Source: Cyclina sinensis
Lineage: Eukaryota > Mollusca > Bivalvia > Venerida > Veneridae
DNA: 64,000 nucleotides
Direction: 5' to 3'
Assembly: GCA_012932295.1 (NCBI GenBank)
Contig: JAAONU010000002.1
Location: forward strand, 17,459,388-17,523,387
A program made the translations under genes and the position numbers. Positions 13,185 through 25,690 of the stretch are shown here, in pieces. The notes beneath the pieces were generated by a model that worked only from the letters and a program-made list of their open reading frames with translations, was not told the DNA's origin and did not search any database. Numbering within the stretch: the first letter of the stretch is position 1; each line of letters opens with the position of its first letter.

Positions 13185-13915
13185 AGTGATACTAAACTCG
13201 ATTTACACGCATGATACACCAGGTTCATGAAGTGATACAAAACTCGATTTACACGCACGATACACCAGGTTCATGAAGTGATACTAAACTAGATTTACAC
13301 GCACGATACACCAGGCTCATGAAGTGATACTAAACTCGATTTACTCGCAAGATATACCAGGTTCATGAAGTGATACTAAGAACGATTTACACGCACGATA
13401 CACCAGGTTCATGAAGTGATACTAAGCACGATTTACACGCACGATACACCAGGTTCATGAAGTGATACTAAGCACGATTTACACGCACGATACACCAGGC
13501 TCATGAAGTGATACTTAACACGATTTACACGCACGATACAGCAGGCTCATGAAGTGATACTAAACTCGATTTACACGCACGATACACCAGGTTCATGAAG
13601 TGAAACTAAACTCGATTTACACGCACGATACACCAGGTTCATGAAGTGATACTGAACTCGATTTAGACGCACGATACACCAGGTTCATGAAGTGATACTT
13701 AACTCGATTTACACGCACGATACAGCAGGTTCATGGAGTGATACTAAACTCGATTTACACGCGCGATAACCAGGTTCATGGAGTGATACTAAACTTGATT
13801 TACACGCACGATACATCAGATTCATGAAGTGATACTAAACTCGATTTACACGTACGATACACCAGGTTCATGAAGTGATACTAAACCGGATTTACACGCA
13901 CGATACACCAGATTC
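13185..13915. repeat. 46-bp minisatellite, about 16 copies
   Basis: The unit contains GATACACCAGGTTCATGAAG and CTCGATTTACACGCAC, tandemly repeated with point variants (ACTC, GCAC, AACA alternatives after TACTAA). Confidence 0.93.
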
Positions 13916-15074
13916 GTAAAAAGTTTATTTAGACATATCATGCTTATGTCTCATCTTTGATTGGTCCGGAGTGCAAATCCCAGTTAGGACGGTTGGGTTC
14001 AGTATTTTAGCAAAATTAAATGTTACACGGGGAAGCCGAGTGTGTCATGGGTATATGTTAAATTGGTTGTATGAACAAGCGCAAGTAGCCTAAAGTCTTC
14101 ATTTGATGACTTACATATTATTCAATAAATATCTGCTGACAACCTTTAGATCTTTCGATAAAATACATTTTTTTTCGGGGTTGGGGTATATCTTAGATTT
14201 AAAGGTATGCTGCAACCGTGGTTTGTCTGCTACGACAGACTTAAAATTATTTATCATCAAATAAATGAAGACACTAAACAGCAGTTGAAGCAGCTTCAGT
14301 GGGTATTTTGTTGTGCGCATATGCAGTGAAAAAAAAAACGTATTTAAATATTAAAAATTGAAATGATGTCGTTACCGTTTAACAATATATATGTGAAGAG
14401 GCTGAACACAATTGTCAGTGTAAAGCTCAAAACAGTATGTGTTCTGGAAACATTTCTTCTTCACAGATATCAAGATATCAGTCAGTCATATTAATGAACA
14501 AGTACGAAAGTCAGCTAAAATATGAATACCACAATGCATACAGGAGGTGCTCAGCGATCATACAAGTCTAACATTGACACAATTGTTTAACACCACTACA
14601 TATATTCTCTCTATCTCCCCCGCAACACCGTCCGATGTGTTGGGAAAATACGATGAAGGGGGTTTCAGATTTAAAGTCACGTTTCCACTTTTCAACTTTC
14701 ATGACATATGCCATTCAAACTAATAGAATAAAACAGTAAATTCTTTCTGTTTTAAACAAGTCATCAAAAAAAGATATCCCGAGTGAGAAGAAATGAAGTC
14801 TTGCGGCAGAAGAGTAAATTTACATTGATACAATTAACATTAACGCCTCTTACGAGATTCTTTGTTTTAAGCCAGTTAACGATTTGAGAAAACACTTAAT
14901 ATTTTACTGATTTACTATTCCAATTGTCAAAGATGTTTTCTTTTTTACATCTTGTTTTGGCGAAAACAACTTCATTCTATTTAACCTGTGCTCATTGAAA
15001 CACAGATCAGATGTGTTTTTTTTATTGTTATTAGGTTCTGGCCATTTTTCACCATATTTTACGCCCAAACAACG

Positions 15075-15240
15075 TAAACGTGCTTTTGTTGCCTTCCAAA
15101 TCGCTGGATCATTTCTCAGTTGAATCTTTATGGGACGTCCTAGGCTTTAAGGTCAGTGAACGTGTGTGTTACCTTGAACGAGCTCTCCACGAGGAGTGGG
15201 CAAGACGGCTGAAATATAAGGTGGCGATGTTTGACAGTTT
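15075..15240 (+). pseudogene. Tc1/mariner transposase C-terminal relic
   Basis: A short frame reads LPSKSLDHFSVESLWDVLGF and then LERALHEEWARR. This is the shape of the Tc1-family C-terminus, where a proline-rich SPDLNPIEH segment with the last catalytic acid precedes WD.LG and a distal AL.EEW helix. The catalytic region is altered and nothing upstream remains in frame, so it is a decayed fragment. Confidence 0.6.
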
Positions 15241-15264
15241 TGGCTGCAGATGGAGGATACATCA

Positions 15265-15520
15265 CATGGTACTCCAGTTACTAAGCAGAAATAGTTTTCA
15301 CTCTACAGGTTCCTGTGGCCATGACTTTTGACCTTCTGACCCCCAAAAAGATAGGATTCTTTTACTGAGTAAAGACAATCATCCTATGAAATTTGAAGAC
15401 TGGGTAAAATGGTACTCCTGTTACTGAGCAGAAGCAGTTTTCACTCTAGAGGTCCCTGTGAACTTAACCTTTGACTCATGAACCCTAAAAACAATAGGGT
15501 TCTTCTAATACAATTATCCT
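15265..15520. repeat. Two-copy ~150-bp GGTCA-type repeat
   Basis: The block GTACTCCAGTTACTAAGCAG followed by TTTTCACTCTA and a CCTGTG/GACTTTTGACC segment occurs twice with moderate divergence. Confidence 0.55.
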
Positions 15521-16465
15521 ATAAAGAAAATTGATTTTACATAGGCTTATATAGGCAAAACTTAAAAAAAAAACTTCCTGTCTAAAACCACATAGCCTAT
15601 AACTTAGATATTTTTATTGGAGCATGAACTAGAGGTCTTCTACCAAGTTGGTTTAAATTATGCCCCTTGAGTTATTGACATTCTCTATCTGTTATATTTC
15701 CCTACCAACCCCTCTGTCTTTCACTGGTGGAGTTACGATATCAAAAGTTTTCAGTAAAATCCTAAATTAGATTGTTAATGAAACAGCCCGTTTATTTTAA
15801 GCTGTGTGTACTATACAAAGTCTTAGGTTCGAGTTATCCGGGCTAGACAGGGAAAATCGTGTCAAATAAGACCCCTTAAACTTTCAGGTAATCAAATGTT
15901 TTTCAGAAATATTGTTAAGAAAAAATGGACGGGATTTTCAGTTTTAAAGAATAATATCTAACCGGTATAAAATGGCGTCCTATTACAATAATAATCAATT
16001 TGTTAAGTGGTGGGTACGTATGTTTTATAATATACTTTGATATAAGGAGAATACTTTGAAATTTGCTAAACTTATTTTGATATGTGTATATGTGCGGTGT
16101 TGCGCGGTATCGTTTACCCGGCATGATACACGCCATATGAAGACATAAAATATAAACATTTTTTCTGTATCATTGAGAACTTCAAACACATGGTCAAATT
16201 AATATTAGTTACAAACAACCACCTAGAAATATTTGAACATCAGCTTGGAGTAATCACATTATTCTTTTAACGCCTTACTTGATTTGCGAGTAAGATATAC
16301 ACTATCATAAGTTTGCCTTATACCAAAAACAAAAAAGAAAACAGACAAAAAAACTGTCAAAAGATATAATGAAGTTCTTTACATAAAGAAATGTCTTTAC
16401 TATTCTATTGAAATATCTCTTGACATGTTCCACCCAATTCTTCATATCATGTTAGCGAATACCCG

Positions 16466-17464
16466 TTATAGAGTTGTAACAGACCGACAACCTTCACCTC
16501 TTTTCTGGTTCTGCTCGGGTAAAACGACCGGTAGAACTTGGAGACGCATTTTTTCAACTCTATCCTGTAGCTTTGGAGCAAAGAATGCGACCATCTTCAA
16601 AAGTTCAAGACGACATTCCGAGAACCAAACGGCATACAATATTGTGTCAAGCAGCCCATTTAGCATGATGAAATATTCAAAAATGATAGCCCTTGTACCC
16701 ATGTCTGTAGTTACACTTGTTACAATCACAATGACAACGCTTATTACAACACAAGTTGCTCCACTACAAAGCATGACCATTGAAACTTTGTAATATTTGG
16801 CTCGTTTCGGCAGACCATATTCTCTCGCTTTTCTTTTCAGTATGGTTACAATAGATATTGTTGAAATGGTATTGACAATAAATGCCAGGCCTAGCAATAT
16901 CAACCGTACCATGACCGGACTTTGTAAAACACATTTTTCTACTTTGTCAGACCGTACACTGATCAGCTGACTACAATGTGCTATCAGTAAACCACTGCAA
17001 GTTGAGAACGTTGATATCCACAGTATAACAACTAAACTTACTGCTATTTTTTTCTCTAGGAGACGTCTGTAGAAGAAGGGAAAGAGAAATCCAATTAGTC
17101 TTTCCAGTGATATAACTGAGACATTGGTGATCGTTACATCTCTTATGCCGAATATTATTGTTACAATGATCACTTCTGCGACATAATTGGTTACAAATTT
17201 GCGTAAGAAAATCAACGAGACCAAACAACCATACAGTTCCACCGTACTGCATCCTAGGAACCGGACCATCATTGGTGTGTGCCTCGTTCTGAGAAGTGCA
17301 GTGAACACCGCTTGTGAAAATATAAGAAATATAACGTTGAGAATTGACAAAACTACCTTGGATCCAATATCAGGGATGCTAAAGAAAGCCGGTTCTTCTT
17401 CAGTTGTTAGATTTGCCAGCATGTTTAATCTGCTAGATCTACCAGGTACTAAAAGAAATGACAA
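16466..17464 (-). CDS. Rhodopsin-like seven-transmembrane receptor (orphan GPCR)
   Basis: A 332-residue open frame with seven hydrophobic segments: about 36-58, 67-87, 93-118, 139-160, 184-209, 226-251 and 259-281. SLERL at 119-123 stands where rhodopsin-like receptors have D/ERY. DTILY at 273-277 stands for N/DPxxY in helix 7. The N-terminus has an NLT glycosylation site (residues 18-20), and a basic tail of about 50 residues follows helix 7. I see no cysteine near the top of helix 3, so the usual helix 3-loop 2 disulfide seems absent. The first codons contain an acceptor-like CATTTCTTTTAG ending at 17449, so the real exon could start at 17448 and translation could begin elsewhere (Met15 at 17422 is a candidate). 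The ligand is unknown. It probably belongs to a lineage-expanded invertebrate receptor group. Confidence 0.8.
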   Translation of the reverse strand: MSFLLVPGRSSRLNMLANLTTEEEPAFFSIPDIGSKVVLSILNVIFLIFSQAVFTALLRTRHTPMMVRFLGCSTVELYGCLVSLIFLRKFVTNYVAEVIIVTIIFGIRDVTITNVSVISLERLIGFLFPFFYRRLLEKKIAVSLVVILWISTFSTCSGLLIAHCSQLISVRSDKVEKCVLQSPVMVRLILLGLAFIVNTISTISIVTILKRKAREYGLPKRAKYYKVSMVMLCSGATCVVISVVIVIVTSVTTDMGTRAIIFEYFIMLNGLLDTILYAVWFSECRLELLKMVAFFAPKLQDRVEKMRLQVLPVVLPEQNQKRGEGCRSVTTL

Positions 17465-18250
17465 AGAATATTACATGCTATGTTTGTGACACGAAGTTTA
17501 TAACCAATGTTACAAAAATCAGTAAACATCTTTATATTATAAGTTATCGTCTGTAAAAGTCCAGAAATAGACATCTGTTTAAATCGAAAGTTGGAGGGTT
17601 TCAAAATTACTGTAATGTTCACATTTAATTTCTAATCCTTGACAAAACCTTTGAATACATTTGATCCTTGGTGTATATAATGAAATATTCCGACAAGATT
17701 TCCAGTAGTTACCACTAGAGCCTTCAGTATTTTTTTATCAAAATGCTTATTATACCTACTTTAATATATTCACAAATCATTAGCAAAAATATATAAATGC
17801 ATCTTAAAAAATACTTTTTCAATCTTATTCCTTTCAGCGGTTGTCAAAAATGGAAACAGTCAAAGAATTCGTTAAAACACCAAAAGTACAGTTATGTTCC
17901 ATTCGCAGTGTCATTGTAGCGAGTTTAAATACATTGGGTACATATATACATGTATTACATGTATTACATTTATGTAAGTAATCTTCTTAGGGATATTATG
18001 GACATAATTAACTCGGTAATGACAAATCCTTTATTTTATCAGTAACGGTTATAACAGACCGCATAGACAAGGAAAAAAAACCCACATACACCATACAGAA
18101 TATGGAATGTTAGGGAAAGATCATTTTAAAAGGAAGAAAAACTATAACTTCTACCAGGCCGGTGCGTTTTACTTGTAGCTAGTAGTTGGGGGATGAAATG
18201 AGTATTCATTTCTGATCTGTACTTGGGGAAACAGGCAAAACTTTACTGCA
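17465..18250. other. Intergenic, no recognisable feature
   Basis: AT-rich sequence between the receptor and the 3' end of CRYZ. I see no exon or repeat beyond short homopolymer and ACATGT-type runs. Confidence 0.5.
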
Positions 18251-18256
18251 TTTATT
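18251..18256 (-). terminator. Candidate CRYZ polyadenylation signal
   Basis: TTTATT on + reads AATAAA on the CRYZ strand, about 370 bp after its stop codon. Position is plausible but other hexamers exist nearby. Confidence 0.4.
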
Positions 18257-18623
18257 TTATCAATTCTCTTGTTTTTGTCTTCAGCAACTAGTAATTCACT
18301 TTGAAAGACATAATTTAAGTTGTCCAAGTTATTTCTGGTATAACATTGTTTTTTTTTTTTTGTAGCCGAGTACATACTCTCACCTATAAGAATATCTTAT
18401 ATTTACAAAATAAAGGAGAATTAAAATCTGTCAACAAACATTTTGGTCTATGTTCATCATTCTTGACGATCACACTGTTAGAAATACATTTAGATATCAA
18501 TTTGATATCAGAAACGTTGTTCCGTGTACACAGAAAAAAATAGAAATAACGATAATGAGTTTTTGTTTGTTTGTTTTTCAACAGCCAGTCTCGTGAACTC
18601 ATAAATCTGAATTTGTGAAAACT

Positions 18624-21600
18624 TCATTTGTCTATCTTCAAGATGATTTTTCCCAAAGAGGATTGTGTATTGATGATGTCGTCGTGTGCCTGTGGCATCT
18701 CGTGCATTGGGTATATTCTGGACACATGCGGTTGCACCCACTGATCTTTCATCCCTTGAGACATCATTTCGTGCATTTCTGTCCACTCTTCCTGAAGCCA
18801 AATGAGCACACAGACTACATAAACTTTATATAATTCAAATGTTTAGCGTAAGTACAAACAGACCGACAGACAGACGCACGGACAGATAGGCATGCAGCAA
18901 TGAAGACAGGTAAGACTTTCAAACGGTTCCACATTTTACGGAAATGACCGTAAAACAGGAATCACTCGGACACATGTCCAATTACCGGAACTGACCTTCT
19001 TCAAATAGGTATTTTTGTACAGTACATTATTCATTTGACAGTGAGCCAAATATTTAATTTTAGAAAAAAGAAAATATTTTCTTAAGTGTTTCTTTTTAAT
19101 GCCAGATGGAAAATCGATGAATTCTCGGGAAATTTGTCTGAAAGATTAACTAGATTTGATCTTTTTGCCATTTTTTAGTTTGATAAACATTGCCGCAAAA
19201 ACACTGAAAGCAAACAGAACTGCCGCCAATTACTAAAAGCAAATAAAGTTGCCGCTAATATACTGAAGGTAAATAGAACCGCAGCAATATTCTTAAGGCA
19301 AATAGAATGGCCGCCCTTATACAATAGGCAAATGGAATTGCCGCCGATATACTTAAGGTAAATAGAACTACGGCAATATGCTTAAGGCAAATAGAATTGG
19401 CCTCAATTTACTGAAGGCAAATATATATTTGCCGCTAATAGAATTAAAATAAATATGCTTTGAAGGTAGATAAAATTACCGCCAATATACTTAAGGCAAA
19501 TAGAACTGCCACCAATTTACTGAAGGTATATACAGCTGCGACAATATTCTTAAGGCAAAAAGAATAGCCGCCCTTATAGGCAAATGGAATTGCCGCCAAT
19601 TTACTGAAGGCAAATATAATATAAGGTATGTTTAAGGCAAATAGAACTGCCGCCAATATACTGAATGCAAATAGAATTGGCGCCAATTTACTGAAGGCAA
19701 ACATATATTTGCCGCCAATAGAATTAAGGTAAATAGAACTGTGGCAATATGCTTTGAAGGTAAATAAAATTGCCGCCAATATACTTAAGGCAAATAAAAT
19801 TGCCGCCAATATAGTTAAGGTAAATAGAACTGCGGCGATATGCTTAAGGCAAATAGAACTGCCGCCAATATACTGAAGGCAAATAAAATTGCTCCCAGTT
19901 TTAATTGTCGCCAATATACCTAAGATAAGTTTAACTACGGCAATATGCTTTGAAGATAAATAAAACTGCCGCCAAAATACTGAAGGCAAATAGAATTACA
20001 GCCAATTGCTGAAACTTATGTCTTAAATTTTACCTCAGTAGCATTCGGCAGTAGTAGTCCCGTCAACATACATTCTTTCTGCATGGCCAGCCTAGGGTTA
20101 ACCTCAACATTGCCCCGGCAACCAACAACCTCAGGAACAAAACACGGGTTACACAACTTGTGATAACTAAGTAAGAGACTTTGTCAAATCTATGATTTAC
20201 ACTTTCAGTTTATGACTAACTATTTAGTACTCTCATTACTGATTAAGAAAGACAGTCATTGGTTTATCTTTAATCCTTAACCTGCTGGAACCGAAAGTGA
20301 TTAGCCTTTGCCACCAGTATAGAGCCAGGCCAGCCTGCACATCCGTGCAGTCTGACCAGGCTCTATACTGTTGGTAGCTCCATTTTTGTATTTTAATATT
20401 GAAATCCCTTAAACTTTGAATGGACTGTTCCAAATTCAAAGCTGGGCAAATCCATTACAAAATTTCAGCATGTTCAGGGATAATATCAGTCTCATTGAGT
20501 GATTGTGACTTGAAAAAAAAAAGTTTTATATACTGCAACTTTATAACGAAATTTGATCATCTTAGTTTATTATGCTAAAAGACCAAATGAAAATCAGACA
20601 AAGACAAATAGGAAATACTAAGAAGCCATATGACTTTATATTTTCTTTCCTACACGTCAGATATTGCTCCTAATAACCATGGCAAAATACAAAGCCGTTC
20701 AGGTACATCGGAGCTAGATTGAACTGAAAATATCTTTTGTATTTTGACTGAATTTTTGATCAACAAACCATATCACAGTACAAACTTCAATGCAAAAATA
20801 TTTCTTAACTACAATTTACAAGAAAAAGATCTGGCTACGAAACGATGTACACCACGCACACGTTCGTGGTAACACCCTTGAACAGAAACACTTCTGATGT
20901 ATTATAAAGAACCTTTCAAATATAAGATAAGAAGTTTAATGAAAAGCTAAGAGCTTAATATTATATGAAAAACTCACCACAATAATTCCATTCTGGTTAA
21001 CAATACTCATGTCTGTTGCCAGGTTAACATTAGCCAACATCTCTACTATAATATCTGGCCCCTGTCCATTCAGATCAATCTGGATAAGAGAGCTTATTTG
21101 ACATAATGATTTAACCTATGTTTTAGTATCATGGATAGCCATTTATTTAGCAATTAACTTTAATAATGGATCGCTATGTCTTAGTATACTGAATAGAAAT
21201 TTATCTTAAGTTTATTAGAATCATGGATAGCTATGTATTAATATTATGAATAGCCATTTATTAGAATTATGGATAGCTATGTATTAATATTATGGATAGC
21301 CATTAATTAGAATTATGGGTAGCTATGTATTAATATGAATAGCCATTTATTAGAATCATTGATAGCTATGTATTGATATTATGAATAGCCATTTATTAGA
21401 ATCATTGATGGCTATGTATTGATATTATGAATAGCCATTTATTTGAATCATGGACAGCTATGTATTAGTATTATGAATAGCCATTTATTTGAATCATGGA
21501 CAGCTATGTATTAGTATTATGAATAGCCATTTATTTGAATCATGGACAGCTATGTATTAATATTAGCAATAGCCATTTATTTGAATCATGGACAGCTATG

Positions 21601-23324
21601 TATTAATATTAGCAATAGCCATTTATTAGAATCATGGATAGCTATGTATTAATATTAGGAATAGCCATTTATTAGAATCATGGATAGCTATATATTAAAA
21701 TTAGGAATAGCCATTTATTAGAATCATGGATAGCTATATTAGGAATAGCAACGTGAGAGTATCATGAATATATATGAATTAGTATCACGAATAGCTATTG
21801 TTAGCATCGCGAATAGCTATGTATTGGTATCATTAATAGCTATGTACTAGCATCCGGAATAGCTTTATCCCTTATTATAATATTATTTGTGTTTCATAGC
21901 AACGAGTGGTAAAAGTGCAGGAAGACAAAAAAGTATGCAGTATGATGTCTTTTGACAGAAATCGTCCTTCTTCCAAAGGAAGTATACAATAAACAATTGT
22001 ACTGAATAATTCCATGTTCCATATTGTACTACTGAGAAATATAACGATTAACCGACCGTTTACACAATCAGTTCATGATAGATGACAATCGTTTTGATGT
22101 TTTGACAAGTATTATTAAACTGTAAACTCACGATCATTTTATCAATATATCCACGTTTTCTGTGGTTGTACACTTCGGTAGCTCCATGTTCGAGCACCAG
22201 TCTGAGTCCCGCCTGTGATCCTGCAGTACCGTACACAGTCAAACCACGTGACACCGCAAGCTGGACACATGCTATACCAACCTGCAAGCATATTTCGTTT
22301 TGTATTACTTTACAGGAAAGTGTAATGTGTGCATGCCTTTGATAAACAGAACAAGCCAACCTTAGGTCTTGTCGGTTGGGAAAAATTTTATGGCCAAGTC
22401 TATATGACCAAGAAAAGGCCAGTTGTGTAAAGGACCGAACGTCAGAGGAAGTCTACTCGCCATGAAAATAGGACTATGCATATATGCATGTAGAAGTACC
22501 AGGTTTCAAAGCAACAGCAAGAAAACGGGTCATGTTAAAGGTAACATATTTATATGGACAATTTGAATACTTAAATGGAATTCACTGTAAGAATATAGTA
22601 CTATTTCATAGGCCCTTAACACTCGACTTTTATCACGCGTGTACAGATTTTTTTATAACAGGATAAACACACTTACCGCACCGCTTGCTCCGTGAACTAA
22701 TACTGTGTTTCCTTTCTTGAACTTTTCTCGGGATCTTGAAATAGCACGTCAAAAAAAAGAGTTACCTTTGAGATGTAAACACACATAAGTTTCGGTTTGT
22801 TAAGGTTGTAAAGAACAATTACAAAAACAACAAAAAAATACTTAAACAAGTCAGTTTTAAATCAAAGATAAGACACCATAAGTTCATACAACTGAATGTC
22901 CTCCATTGAATTTTCATATATTATTGTCAAAGTTGTTGAATATAGGCACAGAAACAAGACCCGTAAATACAAAGGCATGCTCTGGATAATTCAACAGACG
23001 TTTGGACAATATGTGTGAGAGTTTTGTTCTTCCATGTCTTTCCTTGACAATTATTAGCAAACCTTTAGACTACTTACTTGAGGCAAAGTGCTCTCAGGGC
23101 TGTATAGTACGGTATACCAATAGCAGCACCGCGTTCGAACGTAAGATAATCTGCAAGAAGCCCTACCATACCTTCCTCCACAGCGGTATACTGAGCATAA
23201 CTTCCGGAAATGTTGAACAAGAAATACACACGGTCTCCTGGCTGAAAACACCAAATTAATAGGGTGAGGTGTTTGTAAGAGATCTTAGGTACAAGAGAAC
23301 GTTATTTAGATAAACTACCAAGCA

Positions 23325-23386
<62 letters not shown>

Positions 23387-24366
23387 ACATTATTTTACAC
23401 ATTACGCAGCATAACTAACTTCTTTCTTCTTTTAACGTTTAAGATTTATTAATCATACAAAGTACAGGAAGGATACATGTGCTCTTCAATATCATTCTTT
23501 TAAATCTTACCTTAAATCGTGTTACTTTACACCCGACTTCCTTCACAATGCCGGCACCATCCCTTCCAGGAGTGTATGGTAAATTTGTCTTCTCGTAAGC
23601 TCCTGACCGAATATATGTGTCCACAGGGTTGATACCTGCGGCACGAACAGCAACCAGTACCTACACGACATTTGATTTCCGTGAAGAATTGTGTTGAGGT
23701 TGAAGTTTTTATATACATTTAAAATCTAAGAGGCAACAATAGGGCCGTTCAATTAGAAGGTCGGGCAAACTCGCAGTTTATGTCTCTGGAACAGCCAAGA
23801 CAGAAAGGCAGGAAAAAAATTGTCACCAATAGGACAAAAGTTAAAACGTTTCATGCACTGTCTTAAAATTTTATATTTAGCAAACGCTATTCTTTGTATA
23901 CTTAGTTGAAATTAAAAGAATTGGTTCTGCTTAGATAAATATATCTGCACATTTAGCATTCATCAATGCTTAATAATCTATGCTGATGATGTGTAGTAAT
24001 ACCAAAATATATGCAATAGTACCTTTACAAGTAACAGGGTACACAATTTCATTTGTAAGATTTCCATCAGAATTTTAGTTTATAGTAAGTTTATACATTT
24101 GCTTATTGAAAAAGAAGCTCTTCGGCGAGAAGTTTGAACCAAGCTATGTCTGCTGAACAGGTTACATAACTATACAGTATAAAGGGGGTCGTCGAATTAT
24201 TTCTAAATCTATTAAAACTTTATTTTGTCAGTATATATATAATTATTCTCAATTCGGACTTTGAAATTTCTCTTACCTGTGTATCTGTAGGTTTCGGTAT
24301 TGGAACATTCTCTTCCAATCGAAGTACTTCCGGTCCGCCAAACTGTTTCACTCGGATTGCTTTCAT
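18624..24366 (-). CDS. CRYZ: Quinone oxidoreductase / zeta-crystallin
   Basis: A complete eight-exon model on -: 24366-24277, 23660-23511, 23241-23078, 22734-22677, 22281-22132, 21079-20978, 20129-20034 and 18791-18624 (TGA). It encodes 325 aa, close to the roughly 329 of vertebrate CRYZ. All junctions are GT/AG and in phase. The start [20 protein letters not shown] and [20 protein letters not shown] match the catalytic-domain N-terminus of zinc-free medium-chain reductases. HGASGAVGIACVQ is the NADPH-binding turn, and [13 protein letters not shown] and [13 protein letters not shown] are strongly CRYZ-like. The enzyme reduces ortho-quinones by one electron using NADPH in the cytosol; some orthologues bind AU-rich RNA. 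An in-frame TAA 18 bp upstream of the ATG fixes the start. Introns 5 and 7 hold tandem repeats. Confidence 0.95.
19190..20005. repeat. CRYZ: Degenerate short-period tandem repeat in CRYZ intron 7
   Basis: Many variants of GCCGCCAATATACTGAAGG followed by CAAATAGAACT, period roughly 30-40 bp. The long antisense frame across it (repeated FAFSILAA) is a periodicity artefact. Confidence 0.85.
20310..20378. repeat. Long imperfect palindrome (hairpin element core)
   Basis: Arms 20310-20340 and 20345-20378 pair over about 30 bp (AGTATAGAGCC against GGCTCTATACT, and CCTGCAC against GTGCAG) around a 4-base loop. It lies in CRYZ intron 6 (20130-20977). It looks like the core of a foldback or MITE-type element. 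Confidence 0.7.
21130..21870. repeat. CRYZ: ~46-50-bp minisatellite in CRYZ intron 5
   Basis: Repeats of AATAGCCATTTATTAGAATC and ATGGATAGCTATGTATTA, about 15 copies with small indels, decaying at both ends. Confidence 0.88.
23328..23381. repeat. (GA)n microsatellite
   Basis: About 50 bp of pure GA in CRYZ intron 2. Confidence 0.95.
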
Positions 24367-25089
24367 TACTTCCGCTATCGAACTTTAATCCTGAAGATAC
24401 TTTTGAAAAACTGAACCTGCAGAAAAAAGTGATATGTACAACGACATAATAAAGAAATATGAAAAGAACAAACTTGCATTGTCCAGTTACCAAATATTTT
24501 GATTCGCACTTTCATACTTTAAAATCATGCAATCATTCGTACTTGAACATCGAACAGAATTAACAATTTGATTTCAAACTGAAATTATGAAATAAATTAC
24601 TCACATTTAATCCATCTTTATCTCAAAAAAGGTCAAAATAAAGTACTGATAATACACAGCTAAATGTTTATAAGTTAAATTGATAACAAAACATACTCGT
24701 GTAGCCGGGTAAACATTTCTTGAAAAAAATAAGACTTACTTCACTTCTACAGGTATTTTTTAATTGTTTATCTCTGGAATAAATTACTCTTGCTCGCTCA
24801 AAGCTTTTTATGCATACTGCTACATATCGTTTGTATAAACGGGGTGTCACGTGTCCACCTTAACAAGTGCTGGTAATGTAACCAATACCATTCACTTGCA
24901 AGTAAAATCACTTACAGGGGCTGTTTGCTGTTTGATTTTTTCAACCTCAACTTCATCTTATTACTGCCAAAAGTCAATACTGACTATACTAGGCAGGCGC
25001 GTGTCAGGAAAATATAAATTATAAAAGATAATAACAAAGAAAACAAGATTTAACTGAAGATCTTACTTAAACATTTATTTTAAGTACTT

Positions 25090-25690
25090 AAAATCTATAA
25101 AACTTGTTTAAAGGCTGGTACAGTTGGTGTAGCCTTAATCTCGGTAGGTAATTCGTTCCAGAGTCGTATAGTCCTTGGGAAGAATGAGTTCATGTGATGT
25201 TGTGTTTTTGTTTTTGTGGGATGAGGAATTTGCTGTTTCTTGTGTTTGTAAGGTGATTGTGATCAACATTGACCTGATTGTTTTTTATTTTGTGTAGCAT
25301 GACCAGGCTGGCATGGTTTCGCCTTTGTTCTAAAGTTGACCATTTTAGTTCTTTGATCATGTTTGTTACACTGCTTGTATAGTGGTAATCATTATGAACG
25401 TACCTTGCATCTGACCTCTGGACCATTTCTATTCTGTGTATGAGATATTTTTGCCATGGATGCCATATGGTTGAGCAGTATTCAACCTGTTGTCTTACAT
25501 ATGTTATGTATGCTGCTTCTTTGAGTTGTTTGTTTTGACGTTTCGTCTGATGAACCTTAAGCTGTTTTTTGCTTTGTTTGTGATATTGTTTATGTGGGAT
25601 GACCAGTTTAGGTTGCTACTTATTGTAACTCCTAAGTATTTTGCATTTTCTGTGGTTTTCAGTTTAGTGTTATGTAGGGTGTAGGGAAAG
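25090..25690 (-). pseudogene. Non-LTR retrotransposon reverse transcriptase, C-terminal fragment
   Basis: Reading - from about 25690, the frame gives KYLGVTISSNLNWSSHINNI, then EMVQRSDARYVHNDYH, MIKELKWSTLEQRRNHASL, and SFFPRTIRLWNELP near the end, with stops between some blocks. This is the region downstream of the polymerase core in non-LTR ORF2 proteins. It is 5'-truncated and decayed, as expected of a dead insertion. Confidence 0.8.

Larger units (their letters stand above)
12167..16465. other. Intergenic region with minisatellite and transposon relic
   Basis: No gene could be supported. Contents: a 56-bp direct duplication at about 12350-12460, the large 46-bp array, a Tc1-like transposase fragment at about 15080 and a two-copy GGTCA-type repeat at about 15265-15520. 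The rest is AT-rich without clear structure. Confidence 0.6.

Noticed and set aside
16425..16793. A 122-residue + strand open frame
   Set aside because: It is the antisense shadow of the 7TM receptor.
19444..19989. A 181-residue - strand open frame with repeated FAFSILAA
   Set aside because: It is the translation of a short-period tandem repeat in a CRYZ intron; no splice or start context.
22484..23259. Several + strand frames of 60-85 residues
   Set aside because: They overlap CRYZ exons or introns on the other strand and have no homology or splice support.
25490..25684. A hydrophobic + strand frame resembling a membrane peptide
   Set aside because: It is antisense to the reverse-transcriptase fragment.
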